In this document: positions 26,429-38,100 of the stretch, one piece after another | Layout of the letters: the number at the start of each line of letters is the position of its first letter | Numbering within the stretch: position 1 is the first letter of the stretch | Source: Notospermus geniculatus | Lineage: Eukaryota; Nemertea; Pilidiophora; Heteronemertea; Lineidae | Direction: 5' to 3' | NCBI GenBank assembly: GCA_002633025.1 | Contig: NMRB01000835.1 | Span: 108,489-172,488 of the forward strand | Length of the DNA: 64,000 nucleotides | Translations under genes and position numbers: made by a program | The notes under the pieces: model-generated | Seen by the model: only the letters and a program-made list of their open reading frames with translations | Database searches by the model: none | Told to the model about the DNA's origin: nothing

Positions 26429-26653
26429 TTGGCTGTGAAATTAATATCGGATTATTTGAGTGATAGGAGACAATGTGTTCAACTAGGGGGTTTCGGGAGT
26501 GACTACTGCGGCATGACGAAAGGCGTGCCGCAGGGGTCAATCCTGGGCCCCCTGGTCTTCAACATTTTTATAAATGACATCTTTAGTTTTACGTCTGCCA
26601 GTTTGGCGAACTATGCAGATGACAATACTATCAGTGTTGCTCATCATGATTAT
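26429..26653 (+). mobile_element. Non-LTR retrotransposon reverse transcriptase fragment
   Basis: One open frame shows reverse transcriptase motifs in order: ISDYLSDRRQCVQLGGF, KGVPQGSILGPLVFNIFIND and the catalytic ANYADDNTI (YADD). The spacing is typical of Jockey/CR1/RTE-type LINEs. Only about 75 residues of the palm remain. The 5' side loses the frame near 26425 and the 3' side runs into the N at 26654. It is a dead fragment or is truncated by the assembly. Confidence 0.9.
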
Positions 26654-26654
26654 N
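26654..26654. other. Single N, probable collapsed assembly gap
   Basis: The N interrupts the reverse transcriptase frame directly after the YADD region. Sequence on either side shows no shared repeat. Confidence 0.55.
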
Positions 26655-28225
26655 GGGCTTTTACCATCAGCTAAGTAAAAGTACGGTACATAATGTATGT
26701 GATAACAGTAATGGGGAAGGGGAACCCGTCCGTAGAATGTAAGGTTCATCTGAATCAGTGGAACGAATCGAAACGACCTTGATTAAAGAAGAAGAGACTC
26801 CGACATTATGATGCAGTCGATCTTTAGACATCCCACGGTATCACCAGAGAATCGAGGGAAAACGTCGAAGTTTACCTTTTATATCATCCTCTTTAGATCG
26901 AGTAGTTTGCTCTATTTTTCAACATCTTGTAGCTAGGACTTTTGATTTCACATTCCTCCCTGTAGATGGCCGAAAGGCTATGAGAAAAGGTAGGCATCCG
27001 TGGTCTACATCCTCCAGATGACGCGCGGAATTCCTTGCGCGTAATTCGGAGGATAATCAGACCCATTAAAGCGTTCAGCTAAGCTGGTTGTGACAACCTT
27101 GCTCATGATCCTGTCTACCGACAGGCGGCGCTGGCATCGGTGACGTTTTGCACGCAGAGCCTCGTTCGGAAATTTAACAGACTCCATTCATTGATGGCAT
27201 CTGACAGTGGCATGGCCTGCACAAAATCACTCTTTTTGTCCTGATATACGTCAGTATTCAAACTCGTTGGGTTGGCCAATTAGGCCTACCTCCAAAGCGA
27301 GACGAATGGTACCTCGGCCTCGAAAATGGCGCGCGCCAGACGTACTACAAGCACTTTAATGGGTCATTCCTCACTCTAGTTTTCATCACTTGGAATTTTA
27401 GACGTGTATTAAATCTTTATTGCATTGTGGAACCCATTTGACAGTAGTCGCTTTCTGTCCGATCTTCAATTCTGCCTTTATTTGCAAAAGGAAAACCAAA
27501 TTCGATGACGTTTTTCTTCGTTTAGGTGTGGTCATCTTTTATAGCACGACGGGTTGCGGGTCGTTCATTTTCTTCAATATTGCAGGTGTTCACTTGACTT
27601 TTAAGGAATGTCTCTACTGCATGGTTTGTTCGGTGTCATAAAACTTCTTCACTCCGTCTTTTCTTTCGTTCTTTTTTTTCATCGGGATTCGGAAATAGTT
27701 TGAGGTGGTTTGTTTTTCAGCACATTTCGATTTTCGGTGTCTTAAGTCGATCACTAGCGCCGCTAAATCAAAAGCTATTTCGACTTGTCGCACAACCTGA
27801 AGGACTGACGGGTAGTCTCGCGCAAGTCAGCTTTACCTGAACCCCACTCAAACATGGTGTAGACTTCAGGGCTGGACGTTTTCTGAGGTCCTGTTGCAGA
27901 GTATGAGAGTCCGAGACTGACTTAGGCCTTAGGCCCTTACGCGGTATAGCAATAATAGAATTTGGCTACGCAAGACTCCTGGGACTGAAGTCTCGGTGTC
28001 AAGGTCACGTTCGTAACTAAGACTGCGGACGTCTTTGACACAGGTTGAAGGCTCGTGCTGCATTAAGACATTTGTCGCGAAGATGATGTTTCACACGTTT
28101 CAAATTCCATTCAAAATGAAATGGACCTGACACGCGCGTGGTAGCTTCACCGCCCGTTGAATGGCGCGCAACAAGAGGCAACTCTGCCGAGCGAGCTCTC
28201 CTGCGATACCATCTCTCCTTTTCAG
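26655..28225. other. Probable 5' region of the downstream cysteine-rich gene
   Basis: The gene starting at 28226 lacks a first exon, which should encode a signal peptide and end in phase 1. I could not identify it here with confidence. An open frame at 28017-28286 on the minus strand has no recognisable motif. Confidence 0.35.
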
Positions 28226-29994
28226 CATTCCTACGGAGCTCAGATCGAGGCCAGTGTATCGATAGGTCAGGATGCCTGTTCCACATTCAAAACGGGATGA
28301 CGGAGGATGACCTGTATAAGGGGGTGATGTTTGGAGCTAAAAATCTTAAAGAGGTGTGGCAGATGTGCAGGTGGGTATACAAAAGGAAAAGACCGTGTCT
28401 TTTTGTTTGTTCGTGGGCCCTGTTGACTTAACAAGGGCTACAACCACCGTATGCTGTGGACAGATGAAGCTCCTGCGCCACGGTGGGAAGTACCTCCGAC
28501 TGGGGTGGGGATGGGGGCGATCTGTTCAAATCGAAATGTGTCCTCCGATTCTGTCGAATATTCCCGGATTCCGTCAGGATCCAAACGTGGTGGTGTCGCG
28601 TTGGCAAAAGACAGGCCTCGCCTGACCATAAACATTCGTTTTTGTTGTTCTTGCCAGCCATTCAGAGGAGGAGCATACGACCAAGTTTGCCGAAGCCATG
28701 GATTGCGTCGAAAAGAGCAACGACAACTGTAATTACAACGTTATGAAATATAAGATGCAAAGGACAACCGTCGAAAATCTCCGAGATTCAGCGATTTATA
28801 TGTGCGAAAGGTGGCAGAGTAGGTATTCCAGCACACTCCATGACGTCATCCTGAACCTACGTTCGTTCGCCGTTTCGACAGTCCCCCGCCATCTTGGATT
28901 TCTACGGCGATTTCCTGCGTTGCACTTCATATCTGGTGGCAGATTCTTCTGACCAATCACATCACTTGTTTTGGTTTGCCTACCAGATAAGTGCGCACGC
29001 ATGAAGTTTCCGTTGAAATCTTAGATGGCGGCGCCCCGTTGAAACGAAACTGCGCCTACACTCTCGTCGCACGTGCCGACCTCATAGGTTGCAATGGATG
29101 CTACGGATGCTACTCGCTGGCTTTATCATGTCCGTTAGATGTTTCATCCAGGACAACCTGGTCCCCATCCATTTATGTGATCCTTTAATGATCATATGTG
29201 TACCTTTAATTCAGGTTAATCTCCACCCGATCAATCGTTCTATTATCGGGATTCTGTATAGTCGTCTGGTCATCAAAAACGCAATCTTCAAAGTGATCTG
29301 TTTGTGGGATTATCATCCAAATGACTTTTTTTTCAATCGGCAAAATGAACTAATCGGATTTTTTTCTCTGGTGTAGTTCTGACAACGAAGGATGAAAAGG
29401 AGGCGTGTTTATTTTCAAAACTCCACGAATACAACGCCTGCGAGGCAGAAGAACAAGCAAAAGAGACGCTAAATATCAAGTTTCAGAAAAAGAATGATTT
29501 AAAAACACATCTCTGTGGGTAGGTAAAACTTCACCCTCCCGATCGATGATACGCATAAGGTGATGACGTCACTGGTGGGACCAAAAGTGACGTCATCGTT
29601 TCATGCCGCGTCTTTGAAAAGACAACTGCAGCAGTTTTGTCGCCTCAAGGCTCAGTTAATTTGTTCTTCCAGTGAAAATGAAATCGGTTATTGCTTCGAA
29701 TGGCTACATGTATTTAACCAAATGACACATCACAAGACCGACCTGGTTTATTTTTGTCCTCGTTTCAGTCAATACCGAGCCAAAGTGAGGTGTATTTATA
29801 AGGTGTTCTCCAGATGCAGCATGGTTCTCGCCAACGTCCTCGAGGGAGTCATCATGCGGACCGAACCTCCCATTTGCAAACGATGCATGACACGTGGGAC
29901 ATTTCCCTACAGAGCATGCGCCACTACCAACTCTCTGACGTCATCAGTTATTGTGATATTAGTACTTTTTAACTTGTATAGTAACTTGGGATGA
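28226..29994 (+). CDS. Unrecognised cysteine-rich, probably GPI-anchored protein (5' incomplete)
   Basis: Four exons join with matching phases: 28226-28370 (ends phase 2), 28658-28818 (phase 1), 29377-29518 (phase 2) and 29769-29994 (TGA), giving about 223 residues. Acceptors are TTTTCAG, TTGCCAG, GGTGTAG and GTTTCAG; donors are GTGGGT, GTAGGT and GTAGGT. Each exon carries spaced cysteines among predicted amphipathic helices: GQCIDRSGC and VWQMC; AMDCVEKSNDNC and IYMCERW; EACLFSKLHEYNACEAEE and THLC; VRCIYKVFSRC and PPICKRC. The end is a small-residue stretch (ACATTNSLTSS) followed by hydrophobic VIVILVLFNLY and stop, the classic layout of a GPI-attachment signal. An upstream signal-peptide exon is expected but not found. 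The pattern of several helical Cys modules recalls invertebrate secreted helical Cys-rich families, but I cannot name one. A less likely alternative is a decayed gene, although there are no internal stops. Confidence 0.65.
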
Positions 29995-30121
29995 CATTAA
30001 AATCACGTCACGTGGTTTTTACTTTTCACTGTGCCTAAAAAAGAGGAGGCGAGGTATTTTGAAGGACTTCTCGATGGGACTTAGTGGCTTGCTCAGCAGA
30101 TGTTCAAAATGTCCATGAAAA

Positions 30122-30173
30122 AGAGGGGTTTAGAAGCGAATGGGACGTCGACGTTAGAATTCTAAACCCCTCT
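30122..30173. repeat. Perfect 14-bp-arm hairpin, 52 bp
   Basis: AGAGGGGTTTAGAA at 30122-30135 is exactly inverted at 30160-30173 (TTCTAAACCCCTCT), with a 24-bp loop containing GACGTCGACGTT. It is about 130 bp downstream of the cysteine-rich gene's stop codon. It could be a small MITE remnant or an RNA structure in the 3' UTR. Confidence 0.6.
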
Positions 30174-32119
30174 CGATTGATCGCGCCGATGGGCAAGGGG
30201 AAACAATGTTCTAGTCTCGGTCACCCGGCCGCTGTTGCGAATCTGCGGAATCGCAAGAACACTGCGGAACAAAACGGCTGTCTGCGCGAGACTATGAGTG
30301 CGTTCTCCGGTCGTCAGAACCAGTGCTGCCCCTTTCGGTTTGGTACCGATGAAAACAGACATAGCAGACGATTCCGACATGCAGAGATTTGGCAGTCGCC
30401 GTCCAAGTGATCTTTGGTCTCTTGATAAAAAGTAGACGAGGGTCACTTGTAAAAATCAAATGAGATGGTATAGACCACGAGTGGCGACTTCCCTCCTTGT
30501 ACACTTTGATTATAAACTCAGGTTTTGTGGACATATTTTGTAACTGCGATCTTTCCCGATGAGCTGTTTGGTAAAGCCTAGGTCACAAATGCACCGGGCC
30601 CCGTACGATTTTCCCCCACCCAACGGCTTGCTGCGGATTTTAGAGACTGAAACTCGGATCTAAGATGAATCATGCCGAAATCGCCGCAATAGATAGGCGG
30701 AAAGTAGGCTGGATCAAACTGGGCACCGTAGAAATTGGCCAAAATATCTGTTTTTACTCGCCGTATGGGCCCCGGAGTGGATATGTGACTGGGGCTTTAT
30801 CCATTCGTTTTCTTCTTCGATGGCAAGCGAATGATCATAACAATCGGTCACCATTGTCCAATGATTTGGCAGAGAGAATTCTGAAGGTCATAATCAATCT
30901 TTTCTGAAATACAACACAGGCCTAACCAGAGAGGACCAGCAACTTCTTCAGGTGTCCGTAGGGAGGGTCGGGGTAGCCCTTCAGGGCCTTAGGAACGGGG
31001 TTATGAAACTTGGGAGGGCAAGGTATTTGAGTGTAGCATGAAAAGCACTACTACAAAAGGTGCGCTGTCTTGGACCGTCCCAGAAAATTGGGGATCTGGA
31101 TTCTCTGATCTGAGATTTCAGCACCTTGAATCCAGTCTTGTTGGAGCCGAAGACGGGGACCGAAAGCATGCTGTTCAAGAGAGGGTTTTAAGATGAATGA
31201 ATCTTTCCATATCATGGCGGATGGTATTTTTGTGTTTTCTTCATTTAAGGAAATAAATAACGTAATAATGAAAACATTGTCGTATCTTTGTTTGATGTGG
31301 AGCGTTCAAAGTGAAATCTAGCCCACTGAAGCAGGCTTCATGCTCACGTAAATGAGAGGAACGAATGTCGACTGCAAGGTGGTCTAAGTGAAATCCAGCA
31401 TCATGTATGTGAAGGCCACCTGGCGGTAGCGAATTAAACTACACAATTAAGAGCCTATTCACAGTGCAGAAAAAGACGACGTAATGTCGTGCCAGCCTGC
31501 GTCAGTTCCGCGATTCGCCGCACGTCACCGCCACCGCTGCTGGGGCGTTAACTCTGGCAATGAACACATGCGAGATTTCATAGAATTTCTACAGTATGGC
31601 TGTTAGCTGTTGCCATCAGTGGTAGTAAATTAGTAATTAGTAATTAGTAGTAAACATGGCTGACACTGAACCAGCCGGGCGGGCAAAATCATGAAAATGA
31701 ACGCTATGAAATGATTTCAAAATGATGACAAAGAGCGTGGTCAACGTCGGATGTAGTATTTAGTTCACTTTTTGCACGCTGAATATGTGGATTAGGGAGT
31801 TGTAATGAAAAAATCAAAAAATAGGCAGGTGNCACCAGGTTATACTTATTTGCAGTTTTCAGAGATACTTTTGAGCATTGGTTGCAATAAAAATAATTGG
31901 CAATGTAGAGGGTATCAAAATGAGTTCCTAATGAATACATGTCTATCTACTGAATCTGGAGCTTGAAATCTCCGGTGAGGGATGAATGAGTAACAATCCT
32001 GAGTGAGTATAAAACCGACATATTTGGCATTTGTGTAATCCTGGTTATTGTATAATTCCATCTCATCCCAGACTGTTTCTGCCAAACACTTGTTGAGGTA
32101 CCTGACCACAGTTTCACAG
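30174..32119. other. Intergenic DNA with an assembly gap at 31832
   Basis: No gene recognised from 30174 to the N at 31832. The N-terminal exons of MYO19, including the P-loop exon, should lie to the left of 32120 but are not visible, so sequence is probably missing at 31832. The 31833-32119 stretch reads as intron. Confidence 0.45.
31832..31832. other. Single N, probable collapsed assembly gap
   Basis: The gap is 288 bases upstream of the first visible MYO19 exon. Loss of the first roughly 150-180 codons of that gene is best explained by sequence missing here. Confidence 0.6.
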
Positions 32120-35100
32120 AGAGTGGAAGATGAGGGACTAGAGTGTACAGTAGAGCAGAGAATTTTGGATTCAAATCCAATCTTGGAAGCATTTGGTGAG
32201 TTACTATAACTATCCTACTTGATAATTTGAGGTATTTTTCTGATCTTTTCACTGGAAGTTTACAACTTATGGAAATATTTGAATAAGCTGTTTGCACGTA
32301 TTTTCATGATAGGAAATGCCATGACTGTCAGGAATGCCAACAGTTCAAGATTTGGAAAATACATCCAGTTGCAGTTGCAAGGGTAAGGCTTCTCATTCAG
32401 GAGTGTGGGAATGTTATGAGTAGGACATTGCTTTCTGATAGTTTAGCCACTGCACTGGTTACAATGACTTGAAACTACACTGTTTTCAGTGTTGTGTGGA
32501 TTATTTCAAAGTGAATAACACATACTGGTATATGTTGCTTTTCCTGCAGGAACAGTCAAATTCTTGGTGCTAACATACAGACATACTTACTGGAGAAGAC
32601 ACGAATTGTTCACCAGTCATGTAGAGAGAGCAATTTCCATGTCTTTTACCAGGTAAGCAGATAGGGGTGGCTGTTTTCCATTTCATTATCAATATAAATC
32701 TTTGAAATATGGACTGTATTGATCCTGAATCAGCTCACTTGTTCTCTTTGAATGTTCCACCTCAGATGCTGTATGGTGCTACTGCTGAGGAAAGGGCTGT
32801 GTTCAATTTGGGGTTGTGTACTCCAAAAGACTTCACATACACAAAGAATGGATGGAGAAACAAGAAGTTGGACCAAGAACTCTGGCATACCCTGAATGGT
32901 GCCTTGAAGGAAATTGGTCTAGAGGGTGAATTGCAGGTGCAAATATTTCAGGTACGGATAAAAAAATCAAGTCATTAGTGGATACTTCAGTGGATGCTGC
33001 AATGTCCTCTTATTCAGGGATCCTGACCTTAGATTTGGTTGCATTGCATCAATTGCCACTTCACCCTGATTTCAAATGAGTATCTCTGCTTGCTGGTACT
33101 GATGGCACATTTGCTGCCTGCACACTCCCAGGGAGTAGAGGAAGTCCTCCAGTCTGCTGAAAACTGCTGGTTTTATCAAAATAAACTTTAAAATTTTGTG
33201 ATTATATTCCAGTTGCTGACAGCACTCCTCTACTTGGGGAATGTAATATTTGAGATTGATGAGGATGAAGACATCTGTGATATCAAGCAAAGTTGTTCAG
33301 GTAAACTTAGGGGACTTTGCTTTTGTGTCCTCTCCTGTAACTATTTGCCAGTAGTGATCAATGTTCTGGACTAAAATCTGCTCAAAATCCCTTTGCCATA
33401 TCTCATTTACATGAGTCACATTGCATTGTACAGGTCACAACTGAGTTATAAGGTCAGTTGAATTATTCATTAATAATGTGCCATCGTAAGTTACTGATTT
33501 TGTTCCTTTTTCCAGATGATAGGGGTTGCTTGGCAATTTTCTGTAAAATCCTTTGCCTTGACAAATCTGAAGTAGAAAAGTCTCTGACTCACCGACAAAT
33601 ATCAGCATCTCATGCACGAAGGAAGAGTATCTTTTTCAAACCTTGCACACTGAAGGAATGTGAAAATCGAAGAGACTGCCTTGCTAAGTTGCTGTATTCA
33701 AAACTATTTGAGTGGCTGGTGGATTATATAAATGGCACAATCCAAGCAAAGAGGTGCTCTAAAGCCATCGGTATGTATTTTACCCCATTATGTACTGATA
33801 CATTACACAATACAGTGTTGTGTCACTCAGTTTTACCCTATTTTCTCGAGAATTTTGAGCACACTACTTCCAAATATGGAGATTAAGTTGTATAATTTGT
33901 TCCTTCATTGTCCATTTCTTTAGGAATCCTTGATATCTATGGGTTTGAAAGCTTCGACCATAACAGTCTGGAACAACTGTGCATCAACTATGCCAATGAG
34001 AAACTTCAGCAGCATTTTGTCAGGCATTTTCTCCGGGATTTACAGGAAGAATATCAGAAAGAGGCAATATCCTGGAATTACACCGACTTCGTCGATAATG
34101 CTGCCTGTCTTGAGCTCTTGGAGTCAAACCCTAGCGTCTTTGCCCTTTTAAATGAGGTAAGTATGGAAGGTGGATTGGAAGTTCATACAAGAGCATACTT
34201 GTAGAATTGTGTCAAAGACTATAGTACAATTTCCCTAACTTGAAATGCTGAGTTATATTGAGACATCACCAAGAGACAAAGGGCTTGTACATGTGGGTTC
34301 ACTATAGTCAGAATTCATCATTATCTTCAGGAGTGTTCCCTGAATCGCCAATGCAATAATTTTGGTCTCAATGATCGAATGCATTCTGCTTTGAGTGAAA
34401 GTCGCCATTGGTCTAGGCCAAGAAATTTCATGAGAACACCAGGATTTGTCATCAAACATTATGCAGGATGTGTGCAGTATGACATTGAAGATCTGGTGGA
34501 CAAGAACAAGGTAGGCTTGCCCTCGTATCATTTTCAACACGTGACGTTTTTACTCATCACTGAATTCGACATTTCTCCATTCATGGGCATTGTAAATTTG
34601 ATTCAGTTCTGTTTGAATATAGCATACACATAACCTCTTCCTTATTGTAGGATAACATACCACCAGAATTCATCACCCTCCTTCAAAGAGGCCAAACTCC
34701 CCTTATACAGATGATGTTTGAAAACTTTGAAGCAGATGCTGTGGGCAAGAAGAGGAAGACAGTACTATCAAAATTCAAGGTATTTCAGGCACTCCGGTAG
34801 CTTTCCATTCAACCAACCTACTACAGTACATGTACCAGTGTAACTTATCCTGAACACTGGTGAGGTATTCATTAAAGATAATGTGTCACAGGTATTTTCA
34901 CGGGCCACAAAAATCATTGTTTATTTACATTTGTTCGTTGGTGTTCAGTCTTTCTTTGCCTTATGAGTAAATCTGTTGGTGGCATGCCCCTCTGGAAATT
35001 CTTTTGATCCCGAAAGTATTAAATTTGATGAGTTAGTTGGCATGTTCCAAAAGTCAAAAATAACATAATGTAAACATCCATGTTTACAAATAATAATGTA

Positions 35101-38100
35101 AACAATGAAGTTGTGATACATTATCTTTAATGTGCTATTTTAGGGCTCGCTTGATAGTCTGATGACCCTGCTGCAAGGGACAAATCCCCATTACATTCGA
35201 TGTATCAAGCCAAACACTGAGAGCCAGCCAGATGTATTTGATGACGTCTATGTGAGGAAACAGCTTGAGGCTTGTGGTGTCATGGAGACAGTACAAATAT
35301 GCAAACAAGGATATCCGGCAAGGTAAGGTCCGATTTTTCAAGGTACGTATGTGTTGGTACTTGAATGCCAAAAAAACCCGCTTCTTCCAAATAATTCAGA
35401 GGAAAACCTTGTGATTGATGTTGTCTTCTTGATTGAGAGTGTTGACGTTTGCACGAATTTCTTCCTAGGTTCCCATACCCTGAGTTCCTCCAACGCTACG
35501 GTATCATTCTGCGTGAAGAGACATGTAAGAAAAGTCCACGCCCGTTTCTCTCAGACCACAGTGATGATAACAAAGAGAACGGGAATTTGAATGACCCGCT
35601 GGACGTTCTGTATCAGAAGCAGCTGTCCATGAGGACCACTCCAAGGAGAAATGCCACTCCAAAGAAGAGGCTGCGAAGGAGAGCAGGTATTACTGATTCA
35701 TTAGTTCAGAATACATGTATTGTCAGACATCCCAGACCAACTACTTTTTAGTGAATTTTCACCAGCATCGGGAGCATCCAGCATGTCCTTTGACAAGGAA
35801 CTTGACTTTGAATTCTGTCCAATTTTTCGGGTGTAAGGAGCAGATCATCTGCCCTTGTGTTGTCACGGTCACATCTTGTCCGGCTATACTTATTTCATTG
35901 TTCCCAGGTTTGTCAAGTGATGACCACACAAGGAAATGCTGCGCCACGATAATGAAGAATGTTTTTGGTTCAGACTTTATGAAGAAATGCAACTATACTG
36001 ATCAGTTTGGCCGAACCAAGTTGTTTTTGAAACAAGGCCAGGTACAGCTTTTGTTTGCTTCTTGTGAATCAATGTTATTAGTCGTTCTTTTGCAATTTTG
36101 GCTTCATTTTTGACTCCATTCAAACTTTTATACAGAGAATCATCGTTCAGAGCTCCGCTGTATTATGAACAGGTTTTCCTGGGAGTTACTGCAGAGTGAT
36201 ATTCAATTTTTCAGCTGGAAGAACTAGAGAGCAGACGGAGCCGTGCTCTTGGGAAATATGCCTCGACCATTCAATATGCATGGAAAAATCACAAGAGACA
36301 AAAACATATCAAGCTGCTTCAGGCCACACTAATGATCCAAGCTGGTAAGTTCCCAACTTTTCCATTTTGTGATGCATTTACAATGGTTTGCACCCATGAT
36401 GTCAATGGAAACAACCCATTGAAACTGTTTTATGTGAACTGTTTTTGTTGGCAGAAACATCTCTAATAACTGTAAACCATAACTTAGTAAAATTCCTATT
36501 TTTGTGTTTTTATGACAAAATGTTAACTTTAAGTGCATGAAACATTGAAACCCTGAACGTAAAAATATGAATGCAGTTTAATACAAAAACCTCAAAATAA
36601 AATCTATAAATCCACGGTAACACTGTATATTACATAAATTGGTACCATGCACTCATCCGTTACATTGGTTAAAACCTTGCCAAAAAAGCTCGATTTCAGA
36701 CATTTTTCTTGCATGTTTTTGTTAGCCGTATCACAAAACAAAAACTTACAGTACTTTAAACCTTGAAGTGGGCTACAGAAAAGTCAATCCACAATAATCA
36801 TCCTGCGAATATCAGGTTCTCACCACTCACTCCCTTCGTCCTTCACACAAACGTTAGTACATGTACGTGGTGACCGAGGGAGCGAGCATAACGAACCCCT
36901 GGTTACCTCAGGATGTAATAAATAGTGCTAACATCATATCACGTGATTATAAATTAACAATTGTAAAAGCAATTCAACAAATGCCATGACAGATAAACGT
37001 AACAAATATACTGTGCAAAAGAAAAACCAACAAGAGCGAACACTGGAATAAAAGATAGTGGGTAAAAAATCATAAAATTCATACTAAATTCACATCTCTG
37101 TTTTCATCAGACACCAACCAACAGAGGACTTTTGGCAGTGTTGAAATGGCCTGTTCAGCCTTGTCTGTTTACTACTGAAAGATCATGAACTAAGTGGTAA
37201 AGGCCTTGTCCCTGTATCAGTTACCGGCAGTTTAGTGAAAGAATCTTTGGGGCGTTTACCACTGTTCTCAGCAATAAGACCTATAATTCTGTCCACTACC
37301 TTCTTGGTATCAGGAGTGCCAGTGGCACCCGCCTTCAACCAGTCATGACAAATACTGCTGAGTTCGTTCTTAAACTTTTTCCTGTTGTTACTAATCCGAG
37401 TGTTTTTGCTACGGTTTCTCTTATTGGCAAACCAGGAGCGGGCCTGAGCGTAAGTGATGTCACCAGCATCAGCCATTTTTTTAACATCTGTACGAGATGG
37501 ATATGGATCATCCACATGTTCCTCATACCATTTGAGCATGATTTCCACTGCGTGTGAGGGGAGGGGGCGGTTCTTTGGTTTCGGTTGTTCCGTTGAATCG
37601 GAGGATGATCTACGCCTCTTCCGTGGATTTTTGCCTGCTTCGTTTGTCGATGTCACTGCATTTGATGTCGTTTCATTCAGTGCTCCGAGTGAGTTCTCGG
37701 GTGATGAAAGCAATCGAATGTCAACATTTTCGTAATCTGTGGGAATTGAAATATCTGATGAATTCAGTGATGTATTCCCAGACAGAGGAGAAGTTGAATT
37801 CCGTCTGTCACTGAGCTGGCTTAACTGATGCACAGCACTGTCACTGTATCGAGAATTCACAAGATGTTGCATTGGGTTTACTCTGAAATCCGTCTGTGCA
37901 GGCAAACTGTATTGAGGTGCAACAGCATCTCTCTCACATTGCCTGGAACCAGAGTATTTTCCACAGAATGTCGTTGGCATGCGCATTTTAGATGCAACCA
38001 CTCCTGAACTGCAAACAAAGGATTGGTGATAATTTCCTCCATTTTGATTTTGGAAGATGGGACTTGTGTTTTTTGTCATGTTATACAACACTGAGTCCAC

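Noticed and set aside
31945-31965. TCTACTGAATCTGGAGCT resembles a myosin P-loop core (ESGA)
   Set aside because: It is followed at once by TGA, lacks GKT and has no splice context, so it is a coincidence rather than the missing MYO19 P-loop.
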